Positions 38,681 through 49,620 of a DNA stretch of 64,000 nt are shown here, one piece after another. Within the stretch, counting starts at the first letter, position 1. Every line of letters starts with the position of its first letter. Source of the stretch: Mycolicibacterium peregrinum (GTDB lineage: Bacteria > Actinomycetota > Actinomycetes > Mycobacteriales > Mycobacteriaceae); contig NZ_LZSO01000009.1 of the NCBI RefSeq assembly GCF_001665785.1, positions 62,001-126,000 on the forward strand, read 5' to 3'. Both the position numbers and the translations under genes were made by a program. The notes below the pieces were generated by a model, which worked only from the letters and a program-made list of their open reading frames with translations, searched no databases and had not been told where the DNA came from.

Positions 38681-39691
38681 ATGCGGTGGGACGACCAGGC
38701 GGTGCGCGCTGACGACGGGGCGCTGCCTGGTCTGCAGCGGCTCGGTTTCGTGCGCAGCGTGCGTACGCCGCAGTTCGAGGGCATCACGTTTCACGAGGTG
38801 CTGTGCAAATCGGCGCTGAACAAGGTGCCGGCAGCGTCGATGTTGCCCTTCCGGTACACGGTCAACGGCTACCGCGGCTGTAGCCACGCCTGCCGGTACT
38901 GCTTTGCCCGTCCGACCCATGAGTATCTCGAGTTCGACAGCGGCACGGACTTCGACACTCAGGTCGTGGTGAAGACCAACGTCGCCGAGGTGTTGGCCCG
39001 CGAGTTGCGGCGCCGGTCCTGGGCGCGCGAGACCGTTGCGCTCGGTACCAACACCGATCCCTACCAGCGCGCCGAAGGCAGATACGCCTTGATGCCGGGA
39101 ATCATAGCGGCGCTGTCTGATTCGGGTACCCCGTTCTCCATCCTCACCAAGGGCACGCTGCTTCGTCGTGATCTGCCGCAGATCGCCGAGGCATCGCGTC
39201 GCGTCGACGTGAGCGTGGCGGTGTCGCTGGCGGTCGGCGATCCGGAGCTGCATCGCACGGTCGAACCCGGAACCCCGTCGCCCGAAGCGCGGTTGGGTCT
39301 CATCGCGGCGATACGCGACGCCGGGCTGCGGTGTCATGTGATGGTTGCGCCGGTGCTGCCATATCTCACCGATTCGGCTGAGCAACTCGACGACCTGCTG
39401 GGTCGTATCGCTGCGGCCGGGGCAGGCAGCGTGACCGTGTTCGGTCTGCATCTGCGGGGGACGACCCGCGGTTGGTTCATGTCCTGGCTGCAGCGTGAAC
39501 GTCCCGAACTGGTTGCCGATTATCAGCGGTTGTACCGGCGCGGAGCGTATCTGCCGCCCGACTACCGCGACATGCTTCGGGCCCGGGTGCGGCCACTGGT
39601 CGCCCGGCACGGTCTGACGGGCCCGGTGCCCGCTGCGCGTGTCGGGCCGGTACACGAAACCCCGGCACCGACCCAACCAGCTCTCTTCTAA
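38681..39691 (+). CDS. Radical SAM protein (Rv2578c family), SOS-controlled
   Basis: A 336-aa protein. The 4Fe-4S cluster motif is CSHACRYC (CX3CX2C), in GYRGCSHACRYCFARPTHEY. The following NTDPYQRAEGRYALMPGII is typical of this Rv2578c/SplB-like radical SAM group. ATG 38681 is chosen because the frame upstream would run through the SOS box. The damage-linked promoter suggests a DNA-repair or nucleotide-related role (inference); SplB-like proteins repair spore photoproduct, but this one is distinct and the reaction is unknown. Confidence 0.9.
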   Translation: MRWDDQAVRADDGALPGLQRLGFVRSVRTPQFEGITFHEVLCKSALNKVPAASMLPFRYTVNGYRGCSHACRYCFARPTHEYLEFDSGTDFDTQVVVKTNVAEVLARELRRRSWARETVALGTNTDPYQRAEGRYALMPGIIAALSDSGTPFSILTKGTLLRRDLPQIAEASRRVDVSVAVSLAVGDPELHRTVEPGTPSPEARLGLIAAIRDAGLRCHVMVAPVLPYLTDSAEQLDDLLGRIAAAGAGSVTVFGLHLRGTTRGWFMSWLQRERPELVADYQRLYRRGAYLPPDYRDMLRARVRPLVARHGLTGPVPAARVGPVHETPAPTQPALF

Positions 39692-39803
39692 CGGGCGAGG
39701 CCGCGAACGAAGTCGGCGACCGCGCCGATGGCGCCCGGCTCGGCGTCGACGAACAACTTCGGAACCGTGCGTCGTGTGATGCCCGCCGTACGCCGAGGCG
39801 CAG
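39688..39803 (-). pseudogene. Relic of haloalkane dehalogenase 3' end, internally deleted
   Basis: On the minus strand the frame ending in TAG at 39688 reads VPKLFVDAEPGAIGAVADF then VRGLAR. The first part resembles PKLF(I/V)(N/D)AEPGA and the end resembles IGA..FVR.L of DhaA/LinB dehalogenases, but about 37 residues that should separate them, including the catalytic His, are missing. In M. tuberculosis an intact dehalogenase gene (Rv2579) sits beside Rv2578c, as I recall. The relic abuts the stop of the acyl-CoA dehydrogenase upstream on the same strand, so the rest was deleted. Confidence 0.7.
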
Positions 39804-41078
39804 TCAGCTCTTGTTGCGTTTGACCTGATTGAACGGCACGCCGCGGTCGGCGGCGAGTTCACGGGGGAAGCCGAGGATCCTCTCGCCGATGACGTTGCGC
39901 GCCATCTCCGAACTGCCGCCGCCCAACGACCCGGTCTGCCGGGACAGGTAGCGCACTCCGATCTCCATCAGCCCGGCCAACTCCGGGGCGTCGTCAGAAC
40001 CCTCGTCGACGACGCCGGCCGTACCGGCGATGGCCAGCGCGGTGTCCACCTCGAGTTCGGTGGTCTCGGCATGGAACAGCCGAATCAAGGTGCCCGCATT
40101 CGGTGGCAGCGAACCGTTTCCGATCGCTGTGCCGACGTGATCGATCAGCTGCTTCTTGACCATGCGCCGCACGAGCGCGCGACCCGCCAGGTCCTGCACC
40201 CGGGCGTCGTCGCCCTGCCCGGTGGCCTCGGCCAGCCCGACGTGGTCCGGCGGCATCTCGTTCGCGTTCTCGGCCCCGGTCCCACTGGCGAACTCGGAAC
40301 CGCCACCGACCGCGCGACGCTCGTGGTGCAGTTGACGCGAGGCGACGGTCCAGCCGTCGTTGACGTCGCCCACCACGGCGTCTGCGGGCAGCTCGAGATT
40401 GTCGAAGAACTCCTCGCAGAATTCCTCGTTGCCGTTCACCTCGGTGATGCGGCGCATCGTGATACCCGGCGCGTTCAGTGGCACCAGGAACATGGTCAGG
40501 CCCTCGTGTTTGGGCACGGTCCAGTCGGTGCGGGCCAGCATCAACCCGTAGTCGGCGGCAAATGCGCTGGTGCTCCAGGTCTTGGCGCCATTGATGATCC
40601 AGGTGTCACCCTTGAGCTCGGCTCGGGTGATCACGCCGGCGAGATCCGATCCGCCACTGGGTTCGGACAGCAGCTGGCACAGGACCTCATCGCCGCGGAT
40701 CGCGGCCGAGATGCGCTCACGTTTCTGGTTTTCGCTGCCCATGTCGAGAATGGTTGCGCCGCAGATGGTGAACGACGGGGTGTTGAGGATCAACGGCATC
40801 TCGTAGTTCCGGCATTCATCGTTGAATGCCTTCTGGTACGCGTAATCGAGGCCCAGGCCGCCGTACTCGCGCGGGAAGCAGATGCCGGCGAAGCCGCCTT
40901 CGTAGAGGCGCTTCTGCAGTTCCTTTGCCCGTTCCCAGGATTCGTTCTCGGCGCGTACCGCGAACGGCGGGTTGTCGGGGTTGACGGGCGGCATGTTCTC
41001 GGCCAGCCAGGTCCGGGCGCGCAGCGCGAACTGCTCGACGGACTCTGTTGTTGCTGCGGTGCTCACGGTGTCGGTCAT
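39804..41078 (-). CDS. Acyl-CoA dehydrogenase, FadE type (second of pair)
   Basis: A 424-aa flavoprotein that would desaturate an acyl-CoA. It has the central QLLSEPSGGSDLAGV FAD/substrate region and the C-terminal GGSSEMARNVIGERILGFPR. Start ATG 41078 overlaps the stop of the preceding dehydrogenase (ATGA). Two adjacent, unequal FadE genes commonly form alpha2-beta2 enzymes in mycobacterial sterol and lipid catabolism (family knowledge). The frame extends far upstream through the other gene and is not used. Substrate unknown. Confidence 0.9.
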   Translation of the reverse strand: MTDTVSTAATTESVEQFALRARTWLAENMPPVNPDNPPFAVRAENESWERAKELQKRLYEGGFAGICFPREYGGLGLDYAYQKAFNDECRNYEMPLILNTPSFTICGATILDMGSENQKRERISAAIRGDEVLCQLLSEPSGGSDLAGVITRAELKGDTWIINGAKTWSTSAFAADYGLMLARTDWTVPKHEGLTMFLVPLNAPGITMRRITEVNGNEEFCEEFFDNLELPADAVVGDVNDGWTVASRQLHHERRAVGGGSEFASGTGAENANEMPPDHVGLAEATGQGDDARVQDLAGRALVRRMVKKQLIDHVGTAIGNGSLPPNAGTLIRLFHAETTELEVDTALAIAGTAGVVDEGSDDAPELAGLMEIGVRYLSRQTGSLGGGSSEMARNVIGERILGFPRELAADRGVPFNQVKRNKS

Positions 41079-42235
41079 GCTCCGATCTCCTCGGCTGCGC
41101 GGGTCTTGCGGCTCAACGCGTACACGGCGCGGTGGTGGTCTTCGGGTGATCCGTAGAGCGCCCGGTAGAGCGCGACCCGCCGCAGGTACAGATGCAGGTC
41201 GTGCTCCCAGGTCACTCCGATGCCGCCGTGCAACTGAACGCAGTCCTGCAGCATCACGGGTGCCCGTTCGGCCACATAGGCTTTCGCGACGCTGACGAGT
41301 TTCGGTGCTTCCTGGGAGCGTTCGGCCACTGCCGCCACGGCTCCGATGGTGGTGGCGCGCGCTGCTTCGAACCACATCTTCATGTCGGCGGCGCGATGTT
41401 TGAGAGCTTGATACGACGCGAGCGGACGGCCGAAGCTGTGCCGGTCGCTGAGCCACTGATTGGTCATCGCGAGTACCGTGTCGAGGATTCCGACGATCTC
41501 GGCGCACTGCAGGACCAGGGCGACCTGGCGCTGGCGTTCGATGATGGCCGGGGTCTCCTCGGCAGTCCCCACCACGGCGGACTCGTCGACCTCTACACCA
41601 TCGAATTGCACTCGGGCGTAACGCTTGACCAGGTCCACCGACGTCTGGGCGCTGACCGTGACGCCGGTGGCGTCGGTCGGCACGACGAACTGGCGGATCT
41701 GGCCGTCGCAGACGGCAACCACCAGGACCGTGCCGGCCTGGTCGCCGGATTCGACGCGGTCCTTGACACCGTCGATGCGGTAGCCCGCTTCGATCCGGGT
41801 GGCCGTGGTGCCGATCCCGGTGACTGACTGAAGGGCTCCGAACGGCCGTTTGGGCTCGTAGGCTGCCCACGATGCCACGGTTTCGCCGGCAACCAGCGAT
41901 TCGATGAGTTCCTCGTGCCCCTCCGGTGATTCGACGAGGCCGGCCAGCACGATACTCACCGGATGCAGCGGGCCGGGGGCCACGGTGTGGCCGGCCTGCT
42001 CGGCAAGCAGCGCCAGGTCGGCGACGCCGTCTCCGGACGGACTCCCGCCGCCCAGTTCCTCGGGCACCAGCAGGCTGGCCCAACCCAATTCGGCTGCGCG
42101 CCCCCACCATCCGGTGTCGAAGGCGATGCCCTTGGCATGGAGTTCACGTACGCGGCTCAGTGGCACCTCCTTCTCCAGGAAGGCCTGTGCGGTGGAGGTG
42201 AACAGCATCTGTTCGGGATTTGCCACATCTGTCAT
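41075..42235 (-). CDS. Acyl-CoA dehydrogenase, FadE type (first of pair)
   Basis: A 386-aa acyl-CoA dehydrogenase. The N-terminus has ELGWASLLVPEELGGGS, and the C-terminal half has SFGRPLASYQALKHRAADM and LHGGIGVTWEHDLHLYLRR. It lies 38 nt downstream of the amidohydrolase and overlaps the second dehydrogenase by four bases. It is probably a heteromer partner of the latter. Confidence 0.9.
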   Translation of the reverse strand: MTDVANPEQMLFTSTAQAFLEKEVPLSRVRELHAKGIAFDTGWWGRAAELGWASLLVPEELGGGSPSGDGVADLALLAEQAGHTVAPGPLHPVSIVLAGLVESPEGHEELIESLVAGETVASWAAYEPKRPFGALQSVTGIGTTATRIEAGYRIDGVKDRVESGDQAGTVLVVAVCDGQIRQFVVPTDATGVTVSAQTSVDLVKRYARVQFDGVEVDESAVVGTAEETPAIIERQRQVALVLQCAEIVGILDTVLAMTNQWLSDRHSFGRPLASYQALKHRAADMKMWFEAARATTIGAVAAVAERSQEAPKLVSVAKAYVAERAPVMLQDCVQLHGGIGVTWEHDLHLYLRRVALYRALYGSPEDHHRAVYALSRKTRAAEEIGA

Positions 42236-42273
42236 GTAGTCGGCCCAGCTTCGTAGGTATGGAGGGGACTGGA

Positions 42274-43503
42274 TCAGTTCAGCACGAGTGCGGGAACATC
42301 GGGTCGGTACACCTTCTTGTTCTCGACCTTGAACAGGTCGACCAGGTTGCCGCCCATGACCTTTCGGACACCGTCGTCGTCGAGGCCGTGTGCCACCAGA
42401 TCATCGACCAGGTTGATCGGATCGGCCAGACCCTCGGGGTGCGGCCAGTCGGATCCGAAGATGATGCGGTCGATGCCACACAGGTCGGCCATCTTCTTGA
42501 AATCGTCCTCCCAGAACGGGGCGACGTACACGCAGCGCTTGAACGCCTCGATCGGATCCTCGGGGAACTCCTGTGGCATCTTCGAGTAGACGTCCTTGAA
42601 CTGGTAGAACAGGTACGGCACCCACGAGGCGCCGTTCTCCACCGACAGGATCCGCAGATCGGGGTTGCGGGTCAACGCACCGTGACAGACCAGCGCGGCC
42701 ATGGTGTCCTCGATCGGACGCTTGCCCATCGCGACCATCCGGAACGACGTCGGCTTGAACGGCAGGAACTCGTCGGCCGGCTCCCAGTCGTTGAGGTATT
42801 GCGCGTAGCCGCTGTCGGAGGCATGCATGCACACCGGGATACCGGCTTTCACGCAAGCGTCCCAGAACGGGTCGAACTCGGGGAATCCCAGTGAACGGGT
42901 ACCGCGGTAGCCGGGCACTGGCGCCGGACGGACCAGCACGGTCTTCGCCCCGCGTTCCAGGCACCACTCAAGCTCTTCGAGGGCGCGGTCCACGACGCCG
43001 AGATTGATGACCGGGGTGGAGAAGATGCGGTCGGAATAGTTGAACTGCCAGGTCTCGTACATCCACTCGTTCAGCGCGTGGATGATGTCCAGGATCAGGT
43101 CCGGATCGTCCTTCAGCCGTTCCTCGACCAGGCTGGCCAATGTCGGGAACATGATCGTGTAGTCCAGGCCGAGGCTGTCCAGAACCTCAAGGCGCGCTTC
43201 GGGATTGCGGAATGCCGGGATCGCCTTCATCGGCTTGCCCATCACCTCGCGGTAGCTCTTGCCTCCGCTGCCGTGCCGGAAGTACTCCTCCTGGGCACCT
43301 GGCCGCGCGACGACCTCGAACGTGGGATTCGGGATGTAGTCGCTGATCTGGTTGCGCACCACGATCTTCGTACGGCCGTGCACATCGATGTAGTCGATGA
43401 CGCCCTTGCGATTGTCGGGCAGGAACTGGGTGAGCGCCTCTTTGGGCTCATAGAAGTGGTTGTCGGCGTCGAACACCGGGTAGGGAAGCTCGCGTGAGGG
43501 CAT
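42274..43503 (-). CDS. Amidohydrolase family 2 metal-dependent hydrolase
   Basis: A 409-aa TIM-barrel protein of the amidohydrolase/decarboxylase group. Metal-ligand-like motifs are VFDADNHFYEP at the N-terminus, CMHASDSGY in the middle and IIFGSDWPHPEGLADP near the end. ATG 43503 follows AGGAGG. It begins an operon with the two acyl-CoA dehydrogenases. The operator-like GGTAATGACGTTACC lies 35 bp upstream. In mycobacteria such genes occur in lipid and sterol degradation clusters; the substrate here is unknown. Confidence 0.88.
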   Translation of the reverse strand: MPSRELPYPVFDADNHFYEPKEALTQFLPDNRKGVIDYIDVHGRTKIVVRNQISDYIPNPTFEVVARPGAQEEYFRHGSGGKSYREVMGKPMKAIPAFRNPEARLEVLDSLGLDYTIMFPTLASLVEERLKDDPDLILDIIHALNEWMYETWQFNYSDRIFSTPVINLGVVDRALEELEWCLERGAKTVLVRPAPVPGYRGTRSLGFPEFDPFWDACVKAGIPVCMHASDSGYAQYLNDWEPADEFLPFKPTSFRMVAMGKRPIEDTMAALVCHGALTRNPDLRILSVENGASWVPYLFYQFKDVYSKMPQEFPEDPIEAFKRCVYVAPFWEDDFKKMADLCGIDRIIFGSDWPHPEGLADPINLVDDLVAHGLDDDGVRKVMGGNLVDLFKVENKKVYRPDVPALVLN

Positions 43504-43537
43504 GTTCGCCTCCTGGAAGAGTGTGATTTCCGAAACT

Positions 43538-43552
43538 GGTAATGACGTTACC
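43538..43552. promoter_or_regulatory. Operator-like inverted repeat of the amidohydrolase operon
   Basis: GGTAATGACGTTACC is an inverted repeat (GGTAA/TTACC). The 12-mer AATGACGTTACC recurs at 44289-44300 in the divergent tetR/luciferase-like promoter. This suggests that the TetR at 44254 binds both sites. Confidence 0.55.
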
Positions 43553-43615
43553 ACGGGATGGACAGCGCCGACGAGAACATTCGGGCGATCGCTCAATTGA
43601 TCGGAAAGCTGCTGG

Positions 43616-44254
43616 TCAGCCCGGGTGCTGAGGGGTCAGCAGGCCGCGCACGCAGAACTCGTAGATGTGCTTCCCGTCGATCGGCGCGCCGTTGAGTTCG
43701 ACCCCCAGTGAACGCAGCCGCATCGCGCCAAGGACCGACTGCATGATGAGGGCCGCGGTGCTCTGGACGTCGACATCGGACCGGAATGTCCCCGAATCCA
43801 TTCCGCGCCGCAGGATGTCGCCGATGAGCTCGTGCAGTGGTGCCAGCACCCGGGCGTATTCGCGCGGCAGCGACTCGGCGAGATGGTCGTTGTAGAAGGT
43901 CAGGCCGCGGTTGATGCTGTCCTGGGTGCTCGACGATGCCGGGATGGTGATCCGCTCGATCAACGACCGGAGTGCTTCCGGGCCGCCCAGCCCATCGGTG
44001 TCGCCGCGCCAGCGCTGCGTGGACTCGGCCATGATCTTGTCGATGAGTGCCAGCAGGAGCTCATCCTTGGTGGAAAAATGCTGGTAGAAGGATCGCAACG
44101 AGGTCTTGGAGCGTTCCACCACCTCCAGCACCGTGAAATCGGTGCGTCCGGTTTCGCCCAGGATTGCCAACGCCGATTTCATGAACCTGCGGGCCCGGTC
44201 CGCTTGCGCCTCGGCACGCGTGCCTTCGGGTGGTCGTCCGGCCGGCCTAGCCAT
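43616..44254 (-). CDS. TetR family transcriptional regulator
   Basis: A 212-aa regulator starting at ATG 44254 behind GGAGG. The helix-turn-helix is at about residues 22-72 (TDFTVLEVVERSKTSLRSFY). The C-terminal domain resembles other mycobacterial TetR repressors of lipid catabolism. It lies between the amidohydrolase operon and the divergent luciferase-like gene, and both neighbouring promoters share an operator-like motif. Confidence 0.9.
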   Translation of the reverse strand: MARPAGRPPEGTRAEAQADRARRFMKSALAILGETGRTDFTVLEVVERSKTSLRSFYQHFSTKDELLLALIDKIMAESTQRWRGDTDGLGGPEALRSLIERITIPASSSTQDSINRGLTFYNDHLAESLPREYARVLAPLHELIGDILRRGMDSGTFRSDVDVQSTAALIMQSVLGAMRLRSLGVELNGAPIDGKHIYEFCVRGLLTPQHPG

Positions 44255-44285
44255 TGCGCCATCACCTCCGTCATGCTGCACTTGC

Positions 44286-44300
44286 GAGAATGACGTTACC
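44286..44300. promoter_or_regulatory. Second operator-like site, tetR/luciferase-like intergenic region
   Basis: GAGAATGACGTTACC shares its last 12 bases with the site at 43541-43552. Read on the other strand, GAAAC followed by GGTAACGTCATT mirrors the GAAAC-TGGTAA context of the first site. It lies between divergent starts at 44254 and 44346. Confidence 0.5.
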
Positions 44301-44345
44301 GTTTCTGTAGAAGCAATAGGCGGCTTGTGATTATGTGTTGCAGCG

Positions 44346-45179
44346 ATGAGTGAGTGGTTCCTGTTCCTACCCCAGGTCCGGCTGGACGTCGACGGCATCG
44401 TTGAGCGTGCCCAGGTGGCCGAGGCCAGTGGCTTCGACGGCATTGCCCTCATCGACCATCTGGAGGCTCCCGGAGCGACTCATCAAAGCATCTGGGAGGC
44501 AATGACTGTCGCCACCTGGGTGGCGGCCCGCACCGAGCGGCTGCGGATCGGCCACCTGGTGTTGTGCGATGCGTTCCGGCATCCGTCGGTGTTGGCCAAG
44601 CAGGCTGTCACACTGTCAGAGGCCAGTGGCGGGCGCTTCGAACTCGGTCTCGGATCCGGATCCTGGCCTCAGGAATTCGAGCGGTTCGACATCGAGAGCG
44701 GTGATGCGGCAGCAAGGGTACGCAGGCTCGGCGAGAATCTGGACCTGCTGCACCAGTATTGGGGCGACGGTGAGCGTGGGCAGGCCCCGCGCCCGTCCCA
44801 TCCAATTCCGTTGGTGCTGGGCGGAACCGGCAAGCGCATGATGGAACTCGTGCGGGCCCACGCCGACTGGTGGAACATTCCGTCGCATCAGCTCGATCGG
44901 CTGCCCGCGCTGCTGCCGACAGTGGGTTCGGCACGAGCCTCCCTGCAACAGATGGTCGGCTTCGTCGGCCGCGGCGCCGATCGCACGGCAGTGACCGAAC
45001 GCAGCACCCGGCTGTTCGGGCACCTCGGCGACGGCTTGGTGTGCGGCGACGCCGCTGAACTCACCGCCCACTTCGCCGAGCTGTCCGCGCAGGGCGTCGA
45101 ACGCTTCTACGTGTGGTTCGCCGATTTCGCCGCGCCCCAAACCATTTCGGAATTCGCCGAGACAGTCGTCAACGCGTGA
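44346..45179 (+). CDS. Luciferase-like (LLM class) flavin-dependent oxidoreductase
   Basis: A 277-aa TIM-barrel monooxygenase/oxidoreductase of the bacterial luciferase-like group, probably FMN- or F420-dependent. It has AEASGFDGIALIDHLE, HPSVLAKQAVTLSEASGGRF with GLGSG, and PIPLVLGGTGKRMMELV. Divergent from tetR. The thioesterase-like gene follows after 13 nt. Confidence 0.88.
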   Translation: MSEWFLFLPQVRLDVDGIVERAQVAEASGFDGIALIDHLEAPGATHQSIWEAMTVATWVAARTERLRIGHLVLCDAFRHPSVLAKQAVTLSEASGGRFELGLGSGSWPQEFERFDIESGDAAARVRRLGENLDLLHQYWGDGERGQAPRPSHPIPLVLGGTGKRMMELVRAHADWWNIPSHQLDRLPALLPTVGSARASLQQMVGFVGRGADRTAVTERSTRLFGHLGDGLVCGDAAELTAHFAELSAQGVERFYVWFADFAAPQTISEFAETVVNA

Positions 45180-45192
45180 AAGAGAGGAAGTC

Positions 45193-46092
45193 ATGACCGC
45201 AGAATCCGAGGCAACTCAAGAGGTCGAACCGGCGCAGTGGACACTGCAGATGCTGCTGGACCTGTTCGATGCCGAACCCGCGGGGGAGAACCGTTTCACC
45301 GTCCAGACCGGCATCGCCGGCGTCGACGAGCGTCAGGTGGTCGAAGGCACCCAGATCGTGGGCGCCGCGATCGTCGCGGCGGCGAAACGTTTTCCGGACA
45401 AGTCGGTGCGGTCGGCACACGCGGTGTTCGCCCGGGCCGTGATGGTGGGCCCGCCCGTTGAGTTGGACATCGACGTGATCAGTGAAGGGCGCTCCACGGC
45501 CACCGCAGTGATCGCGGCGTCACAGAACGGCAAGCGCTGCATCACCATCACGGTGTTCACCGATGTGCCATCCGGTGATGTCATCCGCCATCACCTGCCG
45601 CGTCCCGAGGTCGCCGGCCCGGCGGACTCGAATGTTTCGCGCATGCCGATGATCGGACGTGAACTGCGTCTGGTCGACGTGGTCGACGTCAACAGCCCCG
45701 ACGAGGTCGGCCCGCCCGAACTGTACGCCTGGCTGCACTACGATCCGGTGCCCGTCCGAGACGATCTGGCGAAGGCGTTGATCGCATATTTCACTGGGCA
45801 CCTTGGTATTTCGACCACGATGCGAGCGCATGAGGGAATCGGTACCGCGCAGGCCCACCTCACGGTCTCGACAGCGCCGATGACGGTCACGGTGAGTTTC
45901 CACGAGCCGGTCCGGTGGGACGGGTGGCTGCTCTACAGCCACGAGAGCACCCAGGTCGGCGCGGGCATGTCGTATGTGCGCGGCGCGGTGCACACCGAGG
46001 AAGGCGAACTCATCGCCTCATTCAGTCAGGACGCGCTGATCCGTCCGCTGCGTACCACCGATACCAACATCTCCGAGCACTCGCGGCTGTAG
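45193..46092 (+). CDS. TesB-like acyl-CoA thioesterase (double hot-dog)
   Basis: A 299-aa protein with two hot-dog halves. The first contains VVEGTQIVGAAIVAAAKRFP and KSVRSAHAVFARAV, and the second ends in SHESTQVGAGMSYVRGAVHT. These patterns resemble acyl-CoA thioesterase II. The start is ATG 45193. Cotranscription with the luciferase-like gene is likely. Its gene ends at a strong hairpin. Confidence 0.75.
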   Translation: MTAESEATQEVEPAQWTLQMLLDLFDAEPAGENRFTVQTGIAGVDERQVVEGTQIVGAAIVAAAKRFPDKSVRSAHAVFARAVMVGPPVELDIDVISEGRSTATAVIAASQNGKRCITITVFTDVPSGDVIRHHLPRPEVAGPADSNVSRMPMIGRELRLVDVVDVNSPDEVGPPELYAWLHYDPVPVRDDLAKALIAYFTGHLGISTTMRAHEGIGTAQAHLTVSTAPMTVTVSFHEPVRWDGWLLYSHESTQVGAGMSYVRGAVHTEEGELIASFSQDALIRPLRTTDTNISEHSRL

Positions 46093-46101
46093 TTTCTTGC
46101 G

Positions 46102-46159
46102 CGAGCAGACGCGTAGGTACCCCGAAATGCGCTAGCAAGGGTACCTAAGCGTCTGCTCG
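46102..46159. terminator. Long hairpin between convergent genes, possibly a dispersed repeat
   Basis: CGAGCAGACGCGTAGGTACC (46102-46121) is repeated inverted at 46140-46159 with one mismatch. Its outer part GCGAGCAGACGC is a sequence I recall as recurrent in mycobacterial intergenic hairpins. There is no U-tract. It separates the thioesterase gene from the convergent SDR gene. Confidence 0.7.
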
Positions 46160-46168
46160 GCGGGAGAA

Positions 46169-48542
<2,374 letters not shown>

Positions 48543-48546
<4 letters not shown>

Positions 48547-49133
48547 TTCTGCCTTCCGGTCAGGCCGACGACGATGTGGTCGGATACGAATCGTCTGATC
48601 GCACGTGGACTGTCGAGGTTCACGCCGATCGGTGGGAGAAGTTCGAAGCTCAGCAACAGGCGCACGATCCATTCGCCGGCGCGTGCCGGTGCGACACCGG
48701 CGCCGACCTCCCCGCGTTCCTGGGCTGCGCGCACGACCGGCTTCCACAGCTCGATCGAGCGCCGCATCAGATCGTCACCGGTGTTGCGCAGCAGCAGCAC
48801 CAGGATGCTCTCGTTGATGCCGCGCGGCGCCACGGAATCCGACTGCTGCCGGTGCGCGCAGATGACGACCGCGGCCGCGGCCACCTGATCCGCGAGCGTG
48901 TCGTGACGGTCCACTTCGGCGGCGATGGTCTCGATGAACGCGCCGGCCAGGTGGTCGAGCCCGACTCTGATGGCGTTGTCACGACTGCCCAGCGCATTAT
49001 GGACGGTTCCGCGGGAGACGCCCGCGTGTTCAGCGACTGCAGTAAGACTGAATTGCCTTGGGCCCAAAAGCCTGAGCGTCGCAGCGGTGGCCGCGAGCAG
49101 TGCGGGTGACACCGCTCGATCCGTATCGCGCAT
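48543..49133 (-). CDS. TetR family transcriptional regulator
   Basis: A 196-aa regulator. The helix-turn-helix has FSLTAVAEHAGVSRGTVHNA. It is the first gene of an operon tetR, flavin monooxygenase, SDR, linked by four-base overlaps. An inverted repeat directly ahead of its start points to autoregulation. Confidence 0.88.
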
Positions 49134-49160
49134 TTGAACAGATTAACGAGATGTGTTCAA
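49134..49160. promoter_or_regulatory. Probable operator of tetR-monooxygenase-SDR operon
   Basis: TTGAACA (49134-49140) and TGTTCAA (49154-49160) form a perfect 7-bp inverted repeat with a 13-nt spacer. It begins one base before the tetR start codon and so covers the leader. Confidence 0.55.
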
Positions 49161-49165
49161 TGTGG

Positions 49166-49612
49166 TCAGTGATTCGCCAGATCTGTCTCGGCGGCGTCCA
49201 GCACGTCGTTGAACACCCTGGTCAGCATCGGTCGGCCGACCCAACGGGTCAGTGTTTCGCCGATGAATGGGAATTTCACCCGGAACGTCGTGGTCCACAC
49301 GACGCGGGTGCCGCAGTCCACGGCGGCGAAGCTCACCCGACCGTGCCGGTGCTCCGAGGGTGGGAAGCTGCGTTCGACCGAGTAGTCGAAGGAGTGCGGC
49401 GCGTCGTAGGCGGTGATGCGTTCCCGGAACCACCCGATCGCCCAGAGCAGGATGCGTACGGCTCCTTGTCCATAGGGGGCCTGCCGGCCGGGTTCGGCCA
49501 GCCGCTGTCGAAGTACCAAGGGGGAGCGCGTGAAATTGGCCGCGTTGCTCATGAACTCGAACACCTCATCCTGCGATGCTCCGATGATCCGTTCGACGGT
49601 GACGGTCTGCAT
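49166..49612 (-). CDS. SRPBCC (START-like) family protein
   Basis: A 148-aa helix-grip protein beginning MQTVTVERIIGASQDEVFEF, a common SRPBCC opening. It ends in RPMLTRVFNDVLDAAETDL. These proteins form a hydrophobic ligand pocket; the ligand is unknown. It lies 8 nt downstream of the sigma-factor gene and may be in its operon. Confidence 0.8.
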   Translation of the reverse strand: MQTVTVERIIGASQDEVFEFMSNAANFTRSPLVLRQRLAEPGRQAPYGQGAVRILLWAIGWFRERITAYDAPHSFDYSVERSFPPSEHRHGRVSFAAVDCGTRVVWTTTFRVKFPFIGETLTRWVGRPMLTRVFNDVLDAAETDLANH

Positions 49613-49620
49613 CAGTCCTC

